NCBI GenBank assembly: GCA_010405405.1
Contig: MU004232.1
Span: forward strand, 1,631,481 to 1,695,480
Source: Microthyrium microscopicum
Taxonomy: Eukaryota > Ascomycota > Dothideomycetes > Microthyriales > Microthyriaceae
Length of the DNA: 64,000 nt
Reading direction: 5' to 3'
Part shown: in pieces, positions 20,285 through 33,723 of the stretch
Layout of the letters: the number at the start of each line of letters is the position of its first letter
How positions within the stretch are numbered: the first letter of the stretch is position 1
Notes under the pieces: generated by a model
Databases searched by the model: none
What the model saw: the letters and a program-made list of their open reading frames with translations, nothing else
What the model was told of the DNA's origin: nothing
Position numbers and translations under genes: made by a program

Positions 20285-22492
20285 TGTTCCTTCGGCCCGG
20301 TCGTTGGTGGGGATGGTTTAGTGGAGTTTAGCATGTGGCTTGTTCTTACTTCACCACTTGTTGAGATTTTTGGAGGAGTAAATGTAGAATTTCTGAAAGG
20401 GCGGTTTGCGTTGGAAACGAAGATATTTGATCTATGGTTGTTTGGTTGGTAGGGTATGTTGAGTGTTGGGCAAGGGATGAAGGTGAAATGTAAACAAACA
20501 AATAGGGGGTGAGAAGCGGAAGGGGGAATCTGTATACAACATAACAGGCTCAGGGGTAGGATCCACGGGTAATAGCACTTAAAGTTGTGGGAATTGAAGA
20601 TCCAAAGTTCTGCATAGTTGCTAGGAAAATCAAGTCATGTATCGAAAAATGAGGTAAACCAGAACAGAGCATCGTGCGATCAGGCTATATATAAATTCAA
20701 GACCTCATGCTTCGGTCACCGAGACGGGCACCGAGCGCCACATGCACCTTTGTAAATACCATACTGTAAGTCAAAAGTGGAAATCTTGGAATTGATCATC
20801 TAACAATCTGACGTGATTTTGATCAGTAAACTTTCAAAGCGAGAGGCTGATATTTTGTCACGCAACCAGCCCAGAGGTTCAGTTCTAGTGCGACAACTCG
20901 CCAGACGTAATATACAGAAACTCTTATGTGTGACGACTGGAAATACGTAGAAAGATTAGTATCATAGGCATAAAAATCATTCAATCCACAATTGTTGTAG
21001 GCTTTCGCTGCATGCAGTCGTGGTCGCTCTATCGAGTATCCGTATCCTGTACTGCTTGGAGAACATCACTGCAGGTTTATTTCCCAACCGCGATCCCCTT
21101 CTCATTTTACAATAACATAAGGCTATACTAAATCTGTGAGTAAAACTTTAAGTAAAACTCTGAAGGAAAAAATCAAGCTATCGTAAAAAGGTTGTCGCAA
21201 CAGTAGAACCGTAAACTGGCGGTTAGCTTAAGGCTGAAAAATTTGGAAAGTTGAATCTTGCAATTTTCACTTTTAAAAAACCTTCATTGGGAAGTCATTG
21301 AAAAAAGATTTGAGAGAATGTATTTCGAAGTTCGAGCAATCCAATTTTGCTGCGGAGGCTGCATTGTTGAGATTGATATGGACCGATTTGACTGAGCTTG
21401 TATGCTATTATGTCCTCCTTGAGACCCACAGAACTTGTGCCATCACTAAGTACCTGGATAATAGCTGTCAAACCTTGTCTCTAAGCTCGTCAACAAACTG
21501 TATTTACTGAAGAAAACAATCTTGCACTCCATTGGCCTCCCTCGATCTGGTACAATCGTCAATGCTAAAGTTACCCCAGATCGTTCTAGATCCTACCCCG
21601 GATTGTTATTGCCAAGATTCTGATGATGTGCATATACTTAACAAACTGAGCTTAGGCGCGATAAGGCCATTTTTGTTCAAGGTCCTCCACCCCCGAAGTT
21701 TATGTGGATTTAGCTTATATTGGACGTAGTCTTGTAGATCATCCGACGACGTCGTCCTGATTAATGTGAAAAGCTAGCTTTCATGCGGAATCATAGAAAT
21801 CTTTGACAGGGATTCTTTACTACTGTTACAGAAGTGCAAAGGAAAGCGTTAAATTACAGGCACTGTGGGGCGGTGTGAAAGATGTCCGAAGCCTTTCGAA
21901 GGTTTCTTTTTACAACATCACTAACAAACCAAAGACTTAGTATGATCGCACAATATGGTACTTTGGATATGATAGTGCATGTTTGCGTTAAGTAGTGGCG
22001 CTGCAGTGACTGTACCGGGTTTGTACTGACGTGATTTGAAAGGGACTGGAACTAAGAACTTGAGCGACATAGCGAAGCCTGAAATGTCACAATCTCCGTA
22101 CAATCCATATTCCACGTCAAACATGCAATGCACAGTGTAAGAATTTCTATATCTCTCGCGTGTGGCGTTGACTTCTTCATCGTTGTCTTGAATCCAGAAT
22201 CCAATTCGTCAACGACAATTGTACAGTCCCCTCATTTCTCCGAATGGCGAGACCTTTGACATCATGATTTCCATTGCATCCACGTACATCAGCCAAACGC
22301 ATTGGTTTGATGCGATGCCCACACGTCTCTGACGTCCATCAGACCATCTGGAGCCTCCTCTTTACTGATCGTGAATGCGGTATCACGTTATTCGTCAGGG
22401 CTCGGTATTCGATCGGCGGGCATCGCTAGGATGATCATTTGGTGTAAGAAGACTCCGCTTCGGATGGAGGATATTGAAGGATCTTCATTCGA
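20285..22492. other. Gene-free stretch right of the transposon
   Basis: 2.2 kb of ordinary base composition with only short random frames (under 130 codons). No family resemblance, RNA gene or clear repeat is visible. Confidence 0.4.
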
Positions 22493-22564
22493 GAAGTGTT
22501 ATGGCAGACATCGTAGTCACTCGGAGTCGCATCCAAATGGCTCGCATATTCGGTCGCACGAGAG
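22493..22564 (+). mobile_element. Diverged half-copy of the foldback MITE
   Basis: Starts with GAAGTGTTATGGCAG, identical over 15 bp to the right arm of the intact MITE at 27751-27823. It continues with recognisable matches (GGAGT, TCCA, GGCTC, TATT) to a terminal CGAGAG, roughly 70 percent identity by eye over 72 bp. No matching left arm is found upstream, so it is a partial relic. It abuts the modular fragment array. Confidence 0.55.
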
Positions 22565-22616
22565 TCGGGTTTTCACTAGCCTGGCGGTAGCCACTGCAAT
22601 TATACCTACGTGCTTC

Positions 22617-24363
22617 TCAGGCTGTTGGAATAAAGCTCTCGCATACGAGCAGCGGCTTGCGAGTCAATGTGCTGATCATCTTGGCAACGAGGCCAGGCTC
22701 ATTAGCCTGTGCTCGGTCGCGACGATCACGGCTCTCAGTCCGGTCGTCTAGACGAGTCGCTCGTCCAGCCACCGGCCTTCGAGAAGGCGAGGGGCGCTGG
22801 GAGGAGAGCTGTTCTCGAGAAGATGAAGAGCGCAGTGATGGTTGTTGCCCTTGAGAGGACGAAGAAGAGCCATTGCGAATAGCACTCTGCCCGGTCATGA
22901 GCGATCGGTACTCGCCGCGTTGATTACACCGGCCCTCAGGGAGGTCGTGTGTTACCAGTGGGCCTGGTGGGGGAGGTGGTAGACGCCCCCCATACACTGG
23001 GGTCGCTGACACAGCCAGAAGTCTTGTATCAAGTGTGTTCGCAAATTAAACGAGGTCGAGGCTTGCGAGTCAATGTGCTGATCATCTTCGCCACGATTCC
23101 AGGCTCATCAGCCTGTGCTCTGTTGCGACGATCGCGGCTCTCGGTTCGGTCGTCTAGGCGAGTCGCTCGTCCAGCCACCCACTGGCCCTCGGGGAGGTCG
23201 TGTGTCACCAGTGGGCCTGGTGGAGGAGGAGGCAGTTGACCATTAGCCACTGGGGTTGCTGACACAGCCAGAAGTCTTATATCAAGTGTGTTCGCAAATT
23301 ATAAGCGAGCGGTGCTTGTTCTGTCACGAGGCCTTCCCAATCTCGCTGGTACATAGCTGTCGCGTTGGACTCCTTCGTCCCCATGATACGCAGCACAGTC
23401 AAAGCAATGACTGTTCGCTCTTCGACCTCCTTCATCTGGAAGAGCTCGATGACGAATGACATTGGTGCAAGGTGAAATTCTTGTTGACAAATTAGTCTTC
23501 ATAGTTCATCTCAGAAGAGGCATTACGAATAGCACTCTGCCCGGTCATCAGCGATCGGTATCCGCTGCGTTGATTGGCGCGTCGAGCACGGCGCAAAGGT
23601 GCAAGGGTCAGAAGAAGCAGCTCTTCGTCAACCTGCTCAGCTGACATAGCGGGATACTCTGGCGCATTATGGATCATGGAGTCTTCTACATGGTGCTCAG
23701 CGCCGTCGAAAGACGACGCTTCCAGACGCACTGTGGATGGTGGGCTTATATCAAGTGTGTTCGCAAACAAACAGCGGCATATGTAGACTTAGATTTGGGC
23801 GATTGCTGAGCGCCGGCCTTGGTCCACTCTGCGTCAACTTCAAACCCATGTTTGGTGATTGGACTATTATGGCGAACTATTGTGTCCGCTGGGCTATTTT
23901 GGCGGGATTTTGCTCTTCAGCAACAGCGCCTTTGATGTCGTTCACGACGAAGCTCGACGCAACGACGGAGGCTGAGCATAGTGCTGTCGCCAGCCTGCCT
24001 TAGGAGCAGGCGATTCTCCGTAGCCTTGAGGAGTAGCAGAGCTCTTATAACAAGTGTGTTCGCAAATAAACAGCGACATATGCAGACTCGGACTCTGGAG
24101 ACTGCTCGGAAACGGCCTTGACCCACTCTGCGTCCACTTCGCAGCCGCATCGAATAAAGGGTGAGCTTAGTCCAGAGGATGCTGGAGTGCTTCTCGAAGT
24201 TCTGTTGTTGACAAGAGTGCGTAACAGAGAGCAAGTGCTGGCATTTGCTGAACCACTTTGGGGAATTAATCTCAATTTTGTTGTTGGTAAGTGTACAACA
24301 TAAAATCCGCGCGCAAAGATCAAGCTGATAGGCATTAGCTAGACCTGTGATACATGTTAGCAA
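22617..24363 (-). pseudogene. Modular array of minus-strand coding fragments
   Basis: At least four coding-like modules lie in series on the minus strand. Each is bounded by a near-identical junction whose plus-strand form is (A/T)CAAGTGTGTTCGCAAA, at about 23027, 23281, 23753 and 24047, with a weaker fifth near 22633. Two modules end with related peptides (EVDAEWTKA..YAAVCLRTHL and EVDAEWVKA..YVAVYLRTHL). Two others are the tandem MSATPV copies described separately. A fifth stretch near 23492-23640 repeats the YRSLMTGQSAIRN piece. Introns and frames could not be joined into a convincing single gene. It looks like duplicated and rearranged exons of a host gene family that I do not recognise; an expressed gene hidden in it is not excluded. 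Confidence 0.5.
22655..23302 (-). repeat. Tandem duplicate (MSATPV modules)
   Basis: Two direct copies, 22655-23060 and 23061-23302. Read on the minus strand both encode MSATPV, a PPPPPGPLVTHDLPEG stretch, then RATRLDDRTESRDRR and VAKMISTLTRKP. The longer copy has about 130-150 bp extra in the middle (encoding YRSLMTGQSAIRNGSSSSS and a Ser/Arg-rich run) that the shorter one lacks. Many differences between the copies fall at third codon positions (GTT/GTG, GCC/GCG, CGT/CGC, CCT/CCC). Confidence 0.75.
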
Positions 24364-26115
24364 TCATGTTACCGGAATCGATCAAGATAGGCTTCAAAAA
24401 CTTACAAAGTGGTCCGAGTTCTAGACTTTCGCTGGAAAGGTCCACGCATTGTGGCCACTTATTGAATCGTTTACTTAGTCGAGCTATTGATACTAGATAA
24501 ATCATCAGTTTCATCGTAAACGCTATAGATTAGAAATGACAAACCTAGCTGGTGCTGCCCCTGATTGTTGCCTGCAGCACAGCAAAGAAAATGTTGTCGA
24601 GATTGCTACTGGATATTCGCTCGCGTTGGGTCGAGTGATGGTTCCCGCGGTGATGTTTTATATATAAGTATGCTTGCTTCGTTCGCTGCCGTGTTTGATA
24701 GAAGTGTCAACGGAGTTTGTGATAAAGATTGCGGGCGAAGTTTGCTTTAGGGGTATCTCAACGAGCAGAGAAGCTGTTCGACCTTCAAGGCGATAAGCCA
24801 ACTAAAGATTGGACCTGACCTTAGTCAACACGGCTATCGTTCATCGCAGGGAAAGTTCAGGATTTTACCCACAGGTTTGACGTTTTTGAAGGTTGACAAC
24901 TCGCCCGCTGACAGGTAGGTATGCCACCCACTGTATTACATCTTCTTCTGACCTTGATTTGATCGGCGGTTCAGTCAGGGATGTTCACCGTTATCTTTAG
25001 ATAATGTTAATGGTCTGAACAGTCGCTGGAAGCTGGTGTCAGCATTGAAAGGAGCTGTAGTGGCGTGGCAATTCTTGGTGCTCACCAGGTTGCAGTTGAC
25101 TGAAAGCAAGCCATGTAAAGCATAAAACTGTACAAGATGCGCGACTAAGCAAGGCTGAGATACAGATGAGAGGCGAATGAAGGGCAAAATGTGGGTGTGG
25201 TGATGGTGTTTGGTTGAGGAGGAGTTGGAAGCTGGCAGCTAAAAAGGAAACACTTGAGATTTTTGGGCCAACAAAACCTGAGTGCGCTCCTAGGGTTAGC
25301 CTGCGAGGGTCCCCTGATAAGGCTGAGCCAAAATTCACGTAGCATAAAGCCTTGAAAGCAGGTACAGAATGGAAGATTTCATTGTTACTATTGTTTGAGG
25401 CTGTCTATAAGCCATTGCGGCCGCAAGAAGTCCAGCTTTAGACTCTATCGATGTTCACACCTCTGCTCTAACTCCTTCGATTATGTGCTCGCGTGAATAG
25501 TTGCAAAGTTCTTCATCTGGACGCGTCCAGCACGCAGAGACCCTTGTGTATGTCCGTAACGATATGCATCGTGCTCGCTGTAACGACACGAAGAGACTGA
25601 GCAAGACAAGAAACTCAAAAACGTAATTGATGTCAAAGAACCGCTTCGTTTGGCGGATGGAATAGCCATTGTGCGCGTGGGCAATTAGCTCTGGCAGGGG
25701 CTACGATGACTGATGCCATCTGAAAGCGGGAGCCGCACGACAACGACTCCCACCAGTGGGCTGTCAAAAGCTAGCTAATCCTGACTATCGTGACCATTTG
25801 AATGTTCGCTCACTCTCCTAATGCGTTGAATAGACCTTTAGTTTTGGGTAACCGACTTCTTCATGAGCATCTGAGTATTGCCGCGTGTTGACACAACGAT
25901 TGATCCCCAATCCATCGCAAGACTGACCTTGAGTCCTATAAAACAGTTGCAATTCCCGTTGACATCGTCACTCTCTCCTCAAGCCTCCACTACCTGCTCA
26001 AGTGTTTGCAACATACCAACACTTCCTTCCACCAAAGCCATCCGACCCTCCTACAGTACCAACGACCACCCGCATCAACAACACCCTCCCTCCCGCCTTC
26101 CCTTCAACCACCATC
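24364..26115. other. Gene-free stretch, right part of the island
   Basis: 1.75 kb without a supported gene. Only short frames occur. The last 150 bp, rich in CT and CCACC strings, are probably the 5' leader of the small gene that follows. Confidence 0.4.
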
Positions 26116-26552
26116 ATGCCTCGCTCCGTCCCAAAACTCGGCTTCTCTACTTCCCCAATGGCGGTCCGGCCAACCGCCAAAGACCCCTTATTCTTTGAGA
26201 AGGAGCTCGAAAGAGCACAAAAACTATTCGACAATGGCCAGTTTCAGGAGGCCGAGCTGGCGGCTATGAACGTCACAATCCCCTACAACATTGCCGTACC
26301 CAAAGAACTGGCACGAAAGTTCTTTCTTCTCCAGGCCATGTGCTTGGAAAGCTGGGAGGATGAGATTCATGATAATCTCTTCGTACGTATACCCAGAAGT
26401 GTCCCTTTGAAGCTGGTAATAACCTGTACTTATAGACGGTGCGGGCCGAGCTTGCTCGTTCTGACCAGAAGAACCAGCTGACGCGCACCAATGAAGCCGT
26501 CAAGGCTGAGGTGGCAGCGGAGAGCAAGAAGATTGCTGAAAACCAGAAGTAA
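26116..26552 (+). CDS. Small helical protein, unknown function
   Basis: Exons are 26116-26382 and 26436-26552 (53-bp intron, GTACGT..TTATAG, phase 0), giving 127 residues. An upstream in-frame Met at 26002 would add a low-complexity Pro/Thr stretch, so 26116 (MPRSVPKLGF) is preferred. The middle (FFEKELERAQKLFDNGQF then AAMNVTIPYNI) reads like one TPR-style helical hairpin, followed by a charged Ala/Lys/Glu helix (VKAEVAAESKKIAENQK). No signal peptide or membrane segment is seen. It is a plausible conserved fungal small protein, but no family name can be given. Confidence 0.65.
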
Positions 26553-26912
26553 AGAGGAGGAATATATACCCAATTCACTAGTAACATAGCACTGAATAAG
26601 AGAGAACGTCGAGTCAAGGCTCAGGCGGTTTACGTTGGCTCATGGGAGCAGCTTCGATTTTTGTTCATTTCCTATACTCGATACACTAACTGCGCTTGTG
26701 TCATTTCGCTGGTACTCCCTATCGTGGATTTACTGCCTATCACGTCGCTGGAATCGTGACCGCAGGTTTAGGAAGGTTACACGTACTACAGAACTATCTG
26801 TTATCAGTGTGACAGGACGGGGTACTCAAGAGTTTGTATTATGCTAACTGTTATTCAACAGGATATATAAACCTCCTCCCTCGAGTCAATACTTTCCTTC
26901 CTCCAGTTCACA
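26553..26912. other. Short intergenic region
   Basis: 360 bp between two plus-strand genes. Promoter of the coiled-coil gene, with a pyrimidine-rich leader (CTTTCCTTCCTCC) just before its start. No repeat is seen. Confidence 0.45.
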
Positions 26913-28665
26913 ATGAGCCCTCCCTACCCGAATCATACCACAATGCCAGCCCAGAATCGGAATTGGAGCGAATCCCATGAGCACCCTCGAGGCGCGAGAG
27001 TCGTTGATAGCAGACGTAATCCCCACCGCTTCTCAAGTCCAGGCATACCTCACAGCGATGACTCTGACTTCCAAGATGACGAAGACGAGGTTCTGCAAGA
27101 AATCGACGACCTAAGGCGCGCACTCGGACAGCGAAATGAGCGTATCAAGGAAATGGAAGACGAAGTTGATGCGTTGAAGCGCAACAATGGCGAGCTACGC
27201 CAAAAGCTGGACGGATACAGTGAGCTGCTTATGAGACAAGATGAGGAGAGAGAAGCGGCTAAACTGGACGCTGATATACGAGCGAGCAAGAAGTTAAAGG
27301 GACAAGAAGCAGCTTCAAAGCAGATGCTCATCTTTGGAGACCCGACTTCTGATTGGGATGGCTCTAGAATCTCTCAGTCACTGGGTCTCAGCTTGATATC
27401 TAATGCTGGAGAGGAAGAAAAAGCTTTGATACGAAAGTACGGCCAAACAGGGTCTATATTCTGGACTTACAACGGATCGGGAAGTCAGCTCTCGAGTGAG
27501 TTGTACGAAACATTGAAAGCGAAGAATTGGAAGCCTTTGTGGTGCAAGAAGAGCGGTATGTGATGACAAGATAACGATTATAATTACCTCTCGAGGGACA
27601 AAATAAGTGAGCCGTTTCGACCACTACCCCCAGCGATTGCGATGGCTGCCATAACACTTCTCAAAGAGTGATTGCTCTGATTCCCACCAGCGTCGTAAAA
27701 TTCATCTTAAGTTATCAAGTACGACGGCAATCAAAGTACTCACTCTTAAGGAAGTGTTATGGCAGCCATCGCAATCGATGGGAGTAGTTGTCCAGACGGC
27801 TCACTTATTTTGTCCCTCGAGAGATTACTTAGCGACTAGAAGGCTAACCAGAAACGAAGTTGATGGCGAAATATGGTTTCTAGGGGAAGAACTTGTGCAT
27901 GTGAACTTCTTCGGTGTAGAATATATTCCTGCACTGAAAGGAGTTAATGGCGAGGATCAGTACGGTCAGATATGCGCTTCTTTGGTCGACCCTACTGCCA
28001 TGGATATAACTGGTTTCAAAGAAGCTCTCCTGAAGGGTGAAGATCCACGATATGTTTGGTTCAATGCTATGCGCAATGCAGTAAGTCCTCGAGTCACTTT
28101 CACATGAGAGATCGTCTGATAATGGGCATCATAGAGTGACATTGATGGGCTGGTTCAAATGTCCTTCTGGCAGAGGAATCAGCGCTTGCAAGAAAAATGG
28201 GGACCGCAATTGACGGCTCCACGACGAGCTGGCTCTTTTATGCCCGAGTTTCCAACCGACAGTATCAGGCGAGATAGAAAAGAGAGCTCATATTCCGCAT
28301 CTAAGTACCCGGATCGGCAATACAGTCAAGGTTTGAAGGTACCGACCGTCACAAGAGCCAGATCATACAGTACCAACAGCAGACACGAGACGGCCCAGGA
28401 TTTTCCATCATACCACGACGAAAGACAACAATCATTTTCAGCGTCATCCTCAAGAAAAGCTAATCTTCACCCGGACGAAGCTTTTGAAGAGGCTCGCCCG
28501 TCAATTCGGCGCTCTACGTCTTCAGCTTCTCGGCGTGAGGACAGTAGACGAGAGCGCGGGCGAAGCGATAGGGATACAACGTACGTTGGGTCATCACACA
28601 GTCTCAGCGTCCCGCAACAAAGTCGCCATAGATCGAGAAGCAAAGATGAGAGAAGAAGACACTGA
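26913..28665 (+). CDS. Coiled-coil protein with basic Ser/Arg-rich tail, unknown function
   Basis: Exons inferred at 26913-27555, 27833-28080 and 28135-28665 (phases 1 and 0), giving 473 residues. Residues about 50-130 are acidic then a heptad-like coiled coil (EIDDLRRALGQRNERIKEME onward). Residues 145-300 form a globular part conserved in style across the first intron (WTYNGSGSQLSSEL, then EIWFLGEELVHVNFFGVEY). The third exon is low-complexity, rich in Ser, Arg and Asp, with SRRERGRSDRD-like runs. The first intron is 277 bp because a 236-bp foldback MITE sits in it; without the element and one target duplication it would be only 36 bp. The second intron is 54 bp. No catalytic motif is recognised, and the basic tail suggests a nuclear or RNA-associated protein only weakly. 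Confidence 0.75.
27588..27823. mobile_element. 236-bp foldback MITE in an intron
   Basis: The ends read CTCTCGAGGGACAAAATAAG and its reverse complement. The arms pair over about 85 bp with few mismatches, including the shared GGCTGCCATAACACTTC. The centre (about 70 bp) is also partly self-complementary, so nearly the whole element could form a hairpin. A 5-bp repeat ATTAC flanks it (27583-27587, 27824-27828). It has no coding capacity. It lies between the donor at 27556 and the acceptor at 27832 of the coiled-coil gene, in a position where splicing would remove it. A half-copy lies at 22493-22564. Confidence 0.85.
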
Positions 28666-29601
28666 TTGTCTACAGAAAATTGCAACTTACCTGCCTTGAT
28701 GTATGATTGCTCACGTCAGAGCTCTTTGGCTCCTATGAATGTGGCTCCTGAAACCCAGAAAGGACGGAATAAAAGTTGGCAATTTGCTCCGTGATCATTG
28801 ATGAGAGCGCAGAAATACTTGATACGATATGCTGGATTTTGAGGTTATGGTTCCTCAAGACTTTTAAATCATATCATTACTTGAACTTGGAGAGTTTCCC
28901 TTTGCCCCGTCGTGTTGAAAGCTATGATTATTCGATGGACCCAGCATTTTTTTACTGCAATATATTTTTATAATATGTATAGCTCGTTCCAACTTGGAAT
29001 GTTATTGAACCCTGTCCCTCCTAAATGTGTTATATCTCATATTAGTCTCTAGTATCCGCAAGGTTTCCGCATAAGCCCTGTATGCTCATGTGGCTTTTGT
29101 ATGACATCTCTTGTCTTGAATCATGATGCCTCATACGACCTCTGATCAATCTATTCGTTTTCGAACTAGTTGTTATAATAGAGACATATATCGCCAAATC
29201 TCTTAACAGGCAAATGTTATGCTTTCTACCAATCAAGCGGTGTTGAGGCTGCTTGTGACTTCTACTCATACAGTGGGCAAGTAATTACTTCAGTACTTAA
29301 TCTAAGAACGGTGAATCTCTTAGTGCAACTTTTGATGTGCAGCTACCCTTTTTCTTTATCTTGAACTACATTTCCCACGTGCAGATCCATGTTCGCATAT
29401 CAAATTTAATGTGCCAGCGCTCAGTCTCAACATTGACCTTGACTGGACCTTTTCTGCACGAACTGGAGTTCAAATTGACTTCTTCACCCATGCAGTGAGA
29501 ACAGCACTCTCCAGCCGGCCCGTCATGAGGCCCTCCATATCAACAGCATAATTGTCCAGTTCCCTTGACTCTTGCGGGTGTGCCTGTAATTCGCCGATAC
29601 G
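28666..29601. other. Intergenic before the carboxylesterase
   Basis: About 940 bp containing the 3' region of the coiled-coil gene and the esterase promoter. Short frames only; nothing recognised. Confidence 0.4.
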
Positions 29602-31508
<1,907 letters not shown>

Positions 31509-32069
31509 AGTAATGGGCATGTTGCCACTGATAATGAGAGAACTGAGAACTTTAAACTTCAACGAATGCTCAAGTGTTGTATTCATTACATTATGCAAAT
31601 CAAAAGCTAGATTCTGGAAGCGGAAGAGGTGATTTCTGCATTAGGCTGAATGGTAGGCTGAAAACGTGCATGAACAAGGTCAAATCGATGGCGCTATCCG
31701 GATTAGGCTTAGCGTCAGCGGGACAGCCCGCCGTACCTGCCAAAGTTGAGGAACGCGACCGCAACTGCATGTCGACCTCGTCGCAACTTCCATTTCGAAT
31801 GCTCACCCACCGGTCGCAAACCTCACTCAATCACCATTTGCAGTCGCAACTTCCTACAATGCCTCCAGGCTGCCATTGAGCTACCTGGCAGCACGGGCCC
31901 CCACAACAAAATATCCTCCATGTCCTTTGTCCTCAAAACCCTCGCATTCCCCTCCCTCTACTCTTCTCTTCAAGCATCGTCAACGCTTTTGGCCCGTCAC
32001 CTGCCAACATTTCCAGCAATCAGTCACCCGTTCTTCCACCTGACCTTCCTTCTCGTAGCAACAGCTACG
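31509..32069. other. Intergenic and probable Ulp1 leader
   Basis: 561 bp between the esterase stop and the chosen Ulp1 start. The right half is C/T-rich (for example CCCTCCCTCTACTCTTCTCTTC), as in fungal 5' leaders. In-frame Met codons at 31746 and 31920 lie in it but would encode low-complexity sequence. Confidence 0.4.
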
Positions 32070-33629
32070 ATGTGCAACCTCGTCGCCCGCACGAATCGCT
32101 CTCGGCGTCGTGTGTCGACGCAGTCCTCTCCGCCCACTTCTTCGGGCGCTTCACCAAAGCGCAAGAGGGAGGGGGATGGGGAGGACGACGAGGAGGTAAC
32201 TAGACACTCCCATCCATCTCTTTATACCTGACTAATCTGTTCATCGCAGCGTCGTCCCGCGAAGGTCGCGAAAGTCGCGAAAGCGACCACCTTCCTGGGA
32301 AGGGCGTGGACCTCGCTGGTTTCATGGGCGTTCTCCAAGCCCGCTGAGTCGGTCCCGAGTGATGTTGGGACACCACCTGTCGCTGTCGCCAGCAGCAATA
32401 GGTGGGACTCGGTGGGCCTCGCTCCGGAACTGGCCGGCCTCGCTCTTCCCATCGCCGCCATACACCCACCACCAGCCGGTCCGTCCCAAACCGCGCCACG
32501 AAACCACGAGTGGTATGTCGAGCACGTCGTGGAGGGCCCGAAGAGGAAGGCGGCCCTAGCACGCTTCCGGTTGGAGAGGAAGACGGCCCCTCGCGCTGGC
32601 TATGAGGAGGCGGTGGGGTCGGAGCCGTTGTCGGGGGTTGGCAACCTCAAACACTCACAAAGCTTCCTGAAGCGGAAGTCCGATGGAGCAGTCCAAAAGA
32701 GACTCTTCAAATCCAAAGGCGAGCTCGCTCGCTATAAGCGGAAAGTCAAGGAGGAGCATGAGCGCCAAGTCGAAGAAGAGAAACTCCGACTCGCCAAAGA
32801 GGCGGCTATCAAGTCGCAACCACTCATTCGAGAAGTTCCCATCGAAATTCTCACTTCCCTTCCCAAAGTTCACAAACTCTTACCGAGCCATCAAATCGCC
32901 AAATTCGGCAGAACTCCAATCACCGTCAAAGACCTTCAAACTCTCAAACCGCTTGATTGGCTCAATGACGAAATCATCAACGGCTTTCTTACCGAGCTTT
33001 GCGAAAAGGCCAAGTCCAAACTCGCCGAACAGATGAAAACGGCAGGAACCCCAATCAAAGACGACATCCCGCGATATCATGCACTCAACACCCATTGGTT
33101 CCCCGAGATGCAACAACCAGACGGTGTCAAAAAGATTGCCCGCTGGACGAAGCGCCAAAAAATTGGTGGAAAGAATCTTCTCAGCGTTCACAAACTCTTC
33201 ATTCCAATTCATCGAGGCAGTCACTGGACCCTACTGACCATCCTTCCCCAACGACGTCAAGTACGTTGGTACGACTCCTTGTTCACCAGCGAAGGACCTG
33301 TTCTTGCTTCAGCCAAAGAAATGCTTCAACATGAGTTGGGTGATGCTTGGGACGAGAGTGAATGGACATTTGAGAGAGCAGAGAGTGGTCATCAACAAAA
33401 CTCTTCAGATTGTGGCGCATTTACCCTTATGAATGCCTGGGCCACCTTCTACACTGACAACCCACCTGATATTCTTCCCGACCAACATGGCGAAGCAATG
33501 CGACAACTGATTGGTTCGATCATCCTTCATGGTGGCTTGAAAGGCGACTTCGACTTGGAGGCCTGGCATGGTGGCTTTCATCTGGAAACTCCACGAAATG
33601 TTTCCAACCATCCTTCTCACAGAGCATAA
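32070..33629 (+). CDS. ulp1: Ulp1-family SUMO protease (C48)
   Basis: Cysteine protease that matures SUMO and removes it from conjugates, usually at the nuclear envelope. Exons are 32070-32195 and 32250-33629 (54-bp intron), giving 501 residues. The start at 32070 (MCNLVART) is preferred over 31920 because the sequence between looks like leader. The N-terminal half is basic and disordered with a nuclear-signal-like SPKRKRE, and a charged helix (RYKRKVKEEHERQVEEEK) precedes the protease domain. In the domain, DLQTLKPLDWLNDEIINGFL is the typical SUMO-binding start. The catalytic triad is His in GSHWTLL (about residue 366), Asp in WYDSL (about 383) and Cys in SSDCGAF (about 430), with the oxyanion Gln in HQQNSSDC. 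All active-site residues are present. Confidence 0.93.
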
Positions 33630-33723
33630 TATTGGTAGAGAGCTCATCTACCATAGAGGATAGCCCATTCTCTTCTCGACCCAACATTCTCTTCTCATCA
33701 ACATACATACATTGCCAGCCAAA

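Noticed and set aside
27454-27657. Short frames reading through the MITE arms (also 27754 onward)
   Set aside because: The same peptide start (MLWQPSQS) appears in both arms because the arms are inverted repeats. The frame from 27754 only becomes genuine after the acceptor at 27832.
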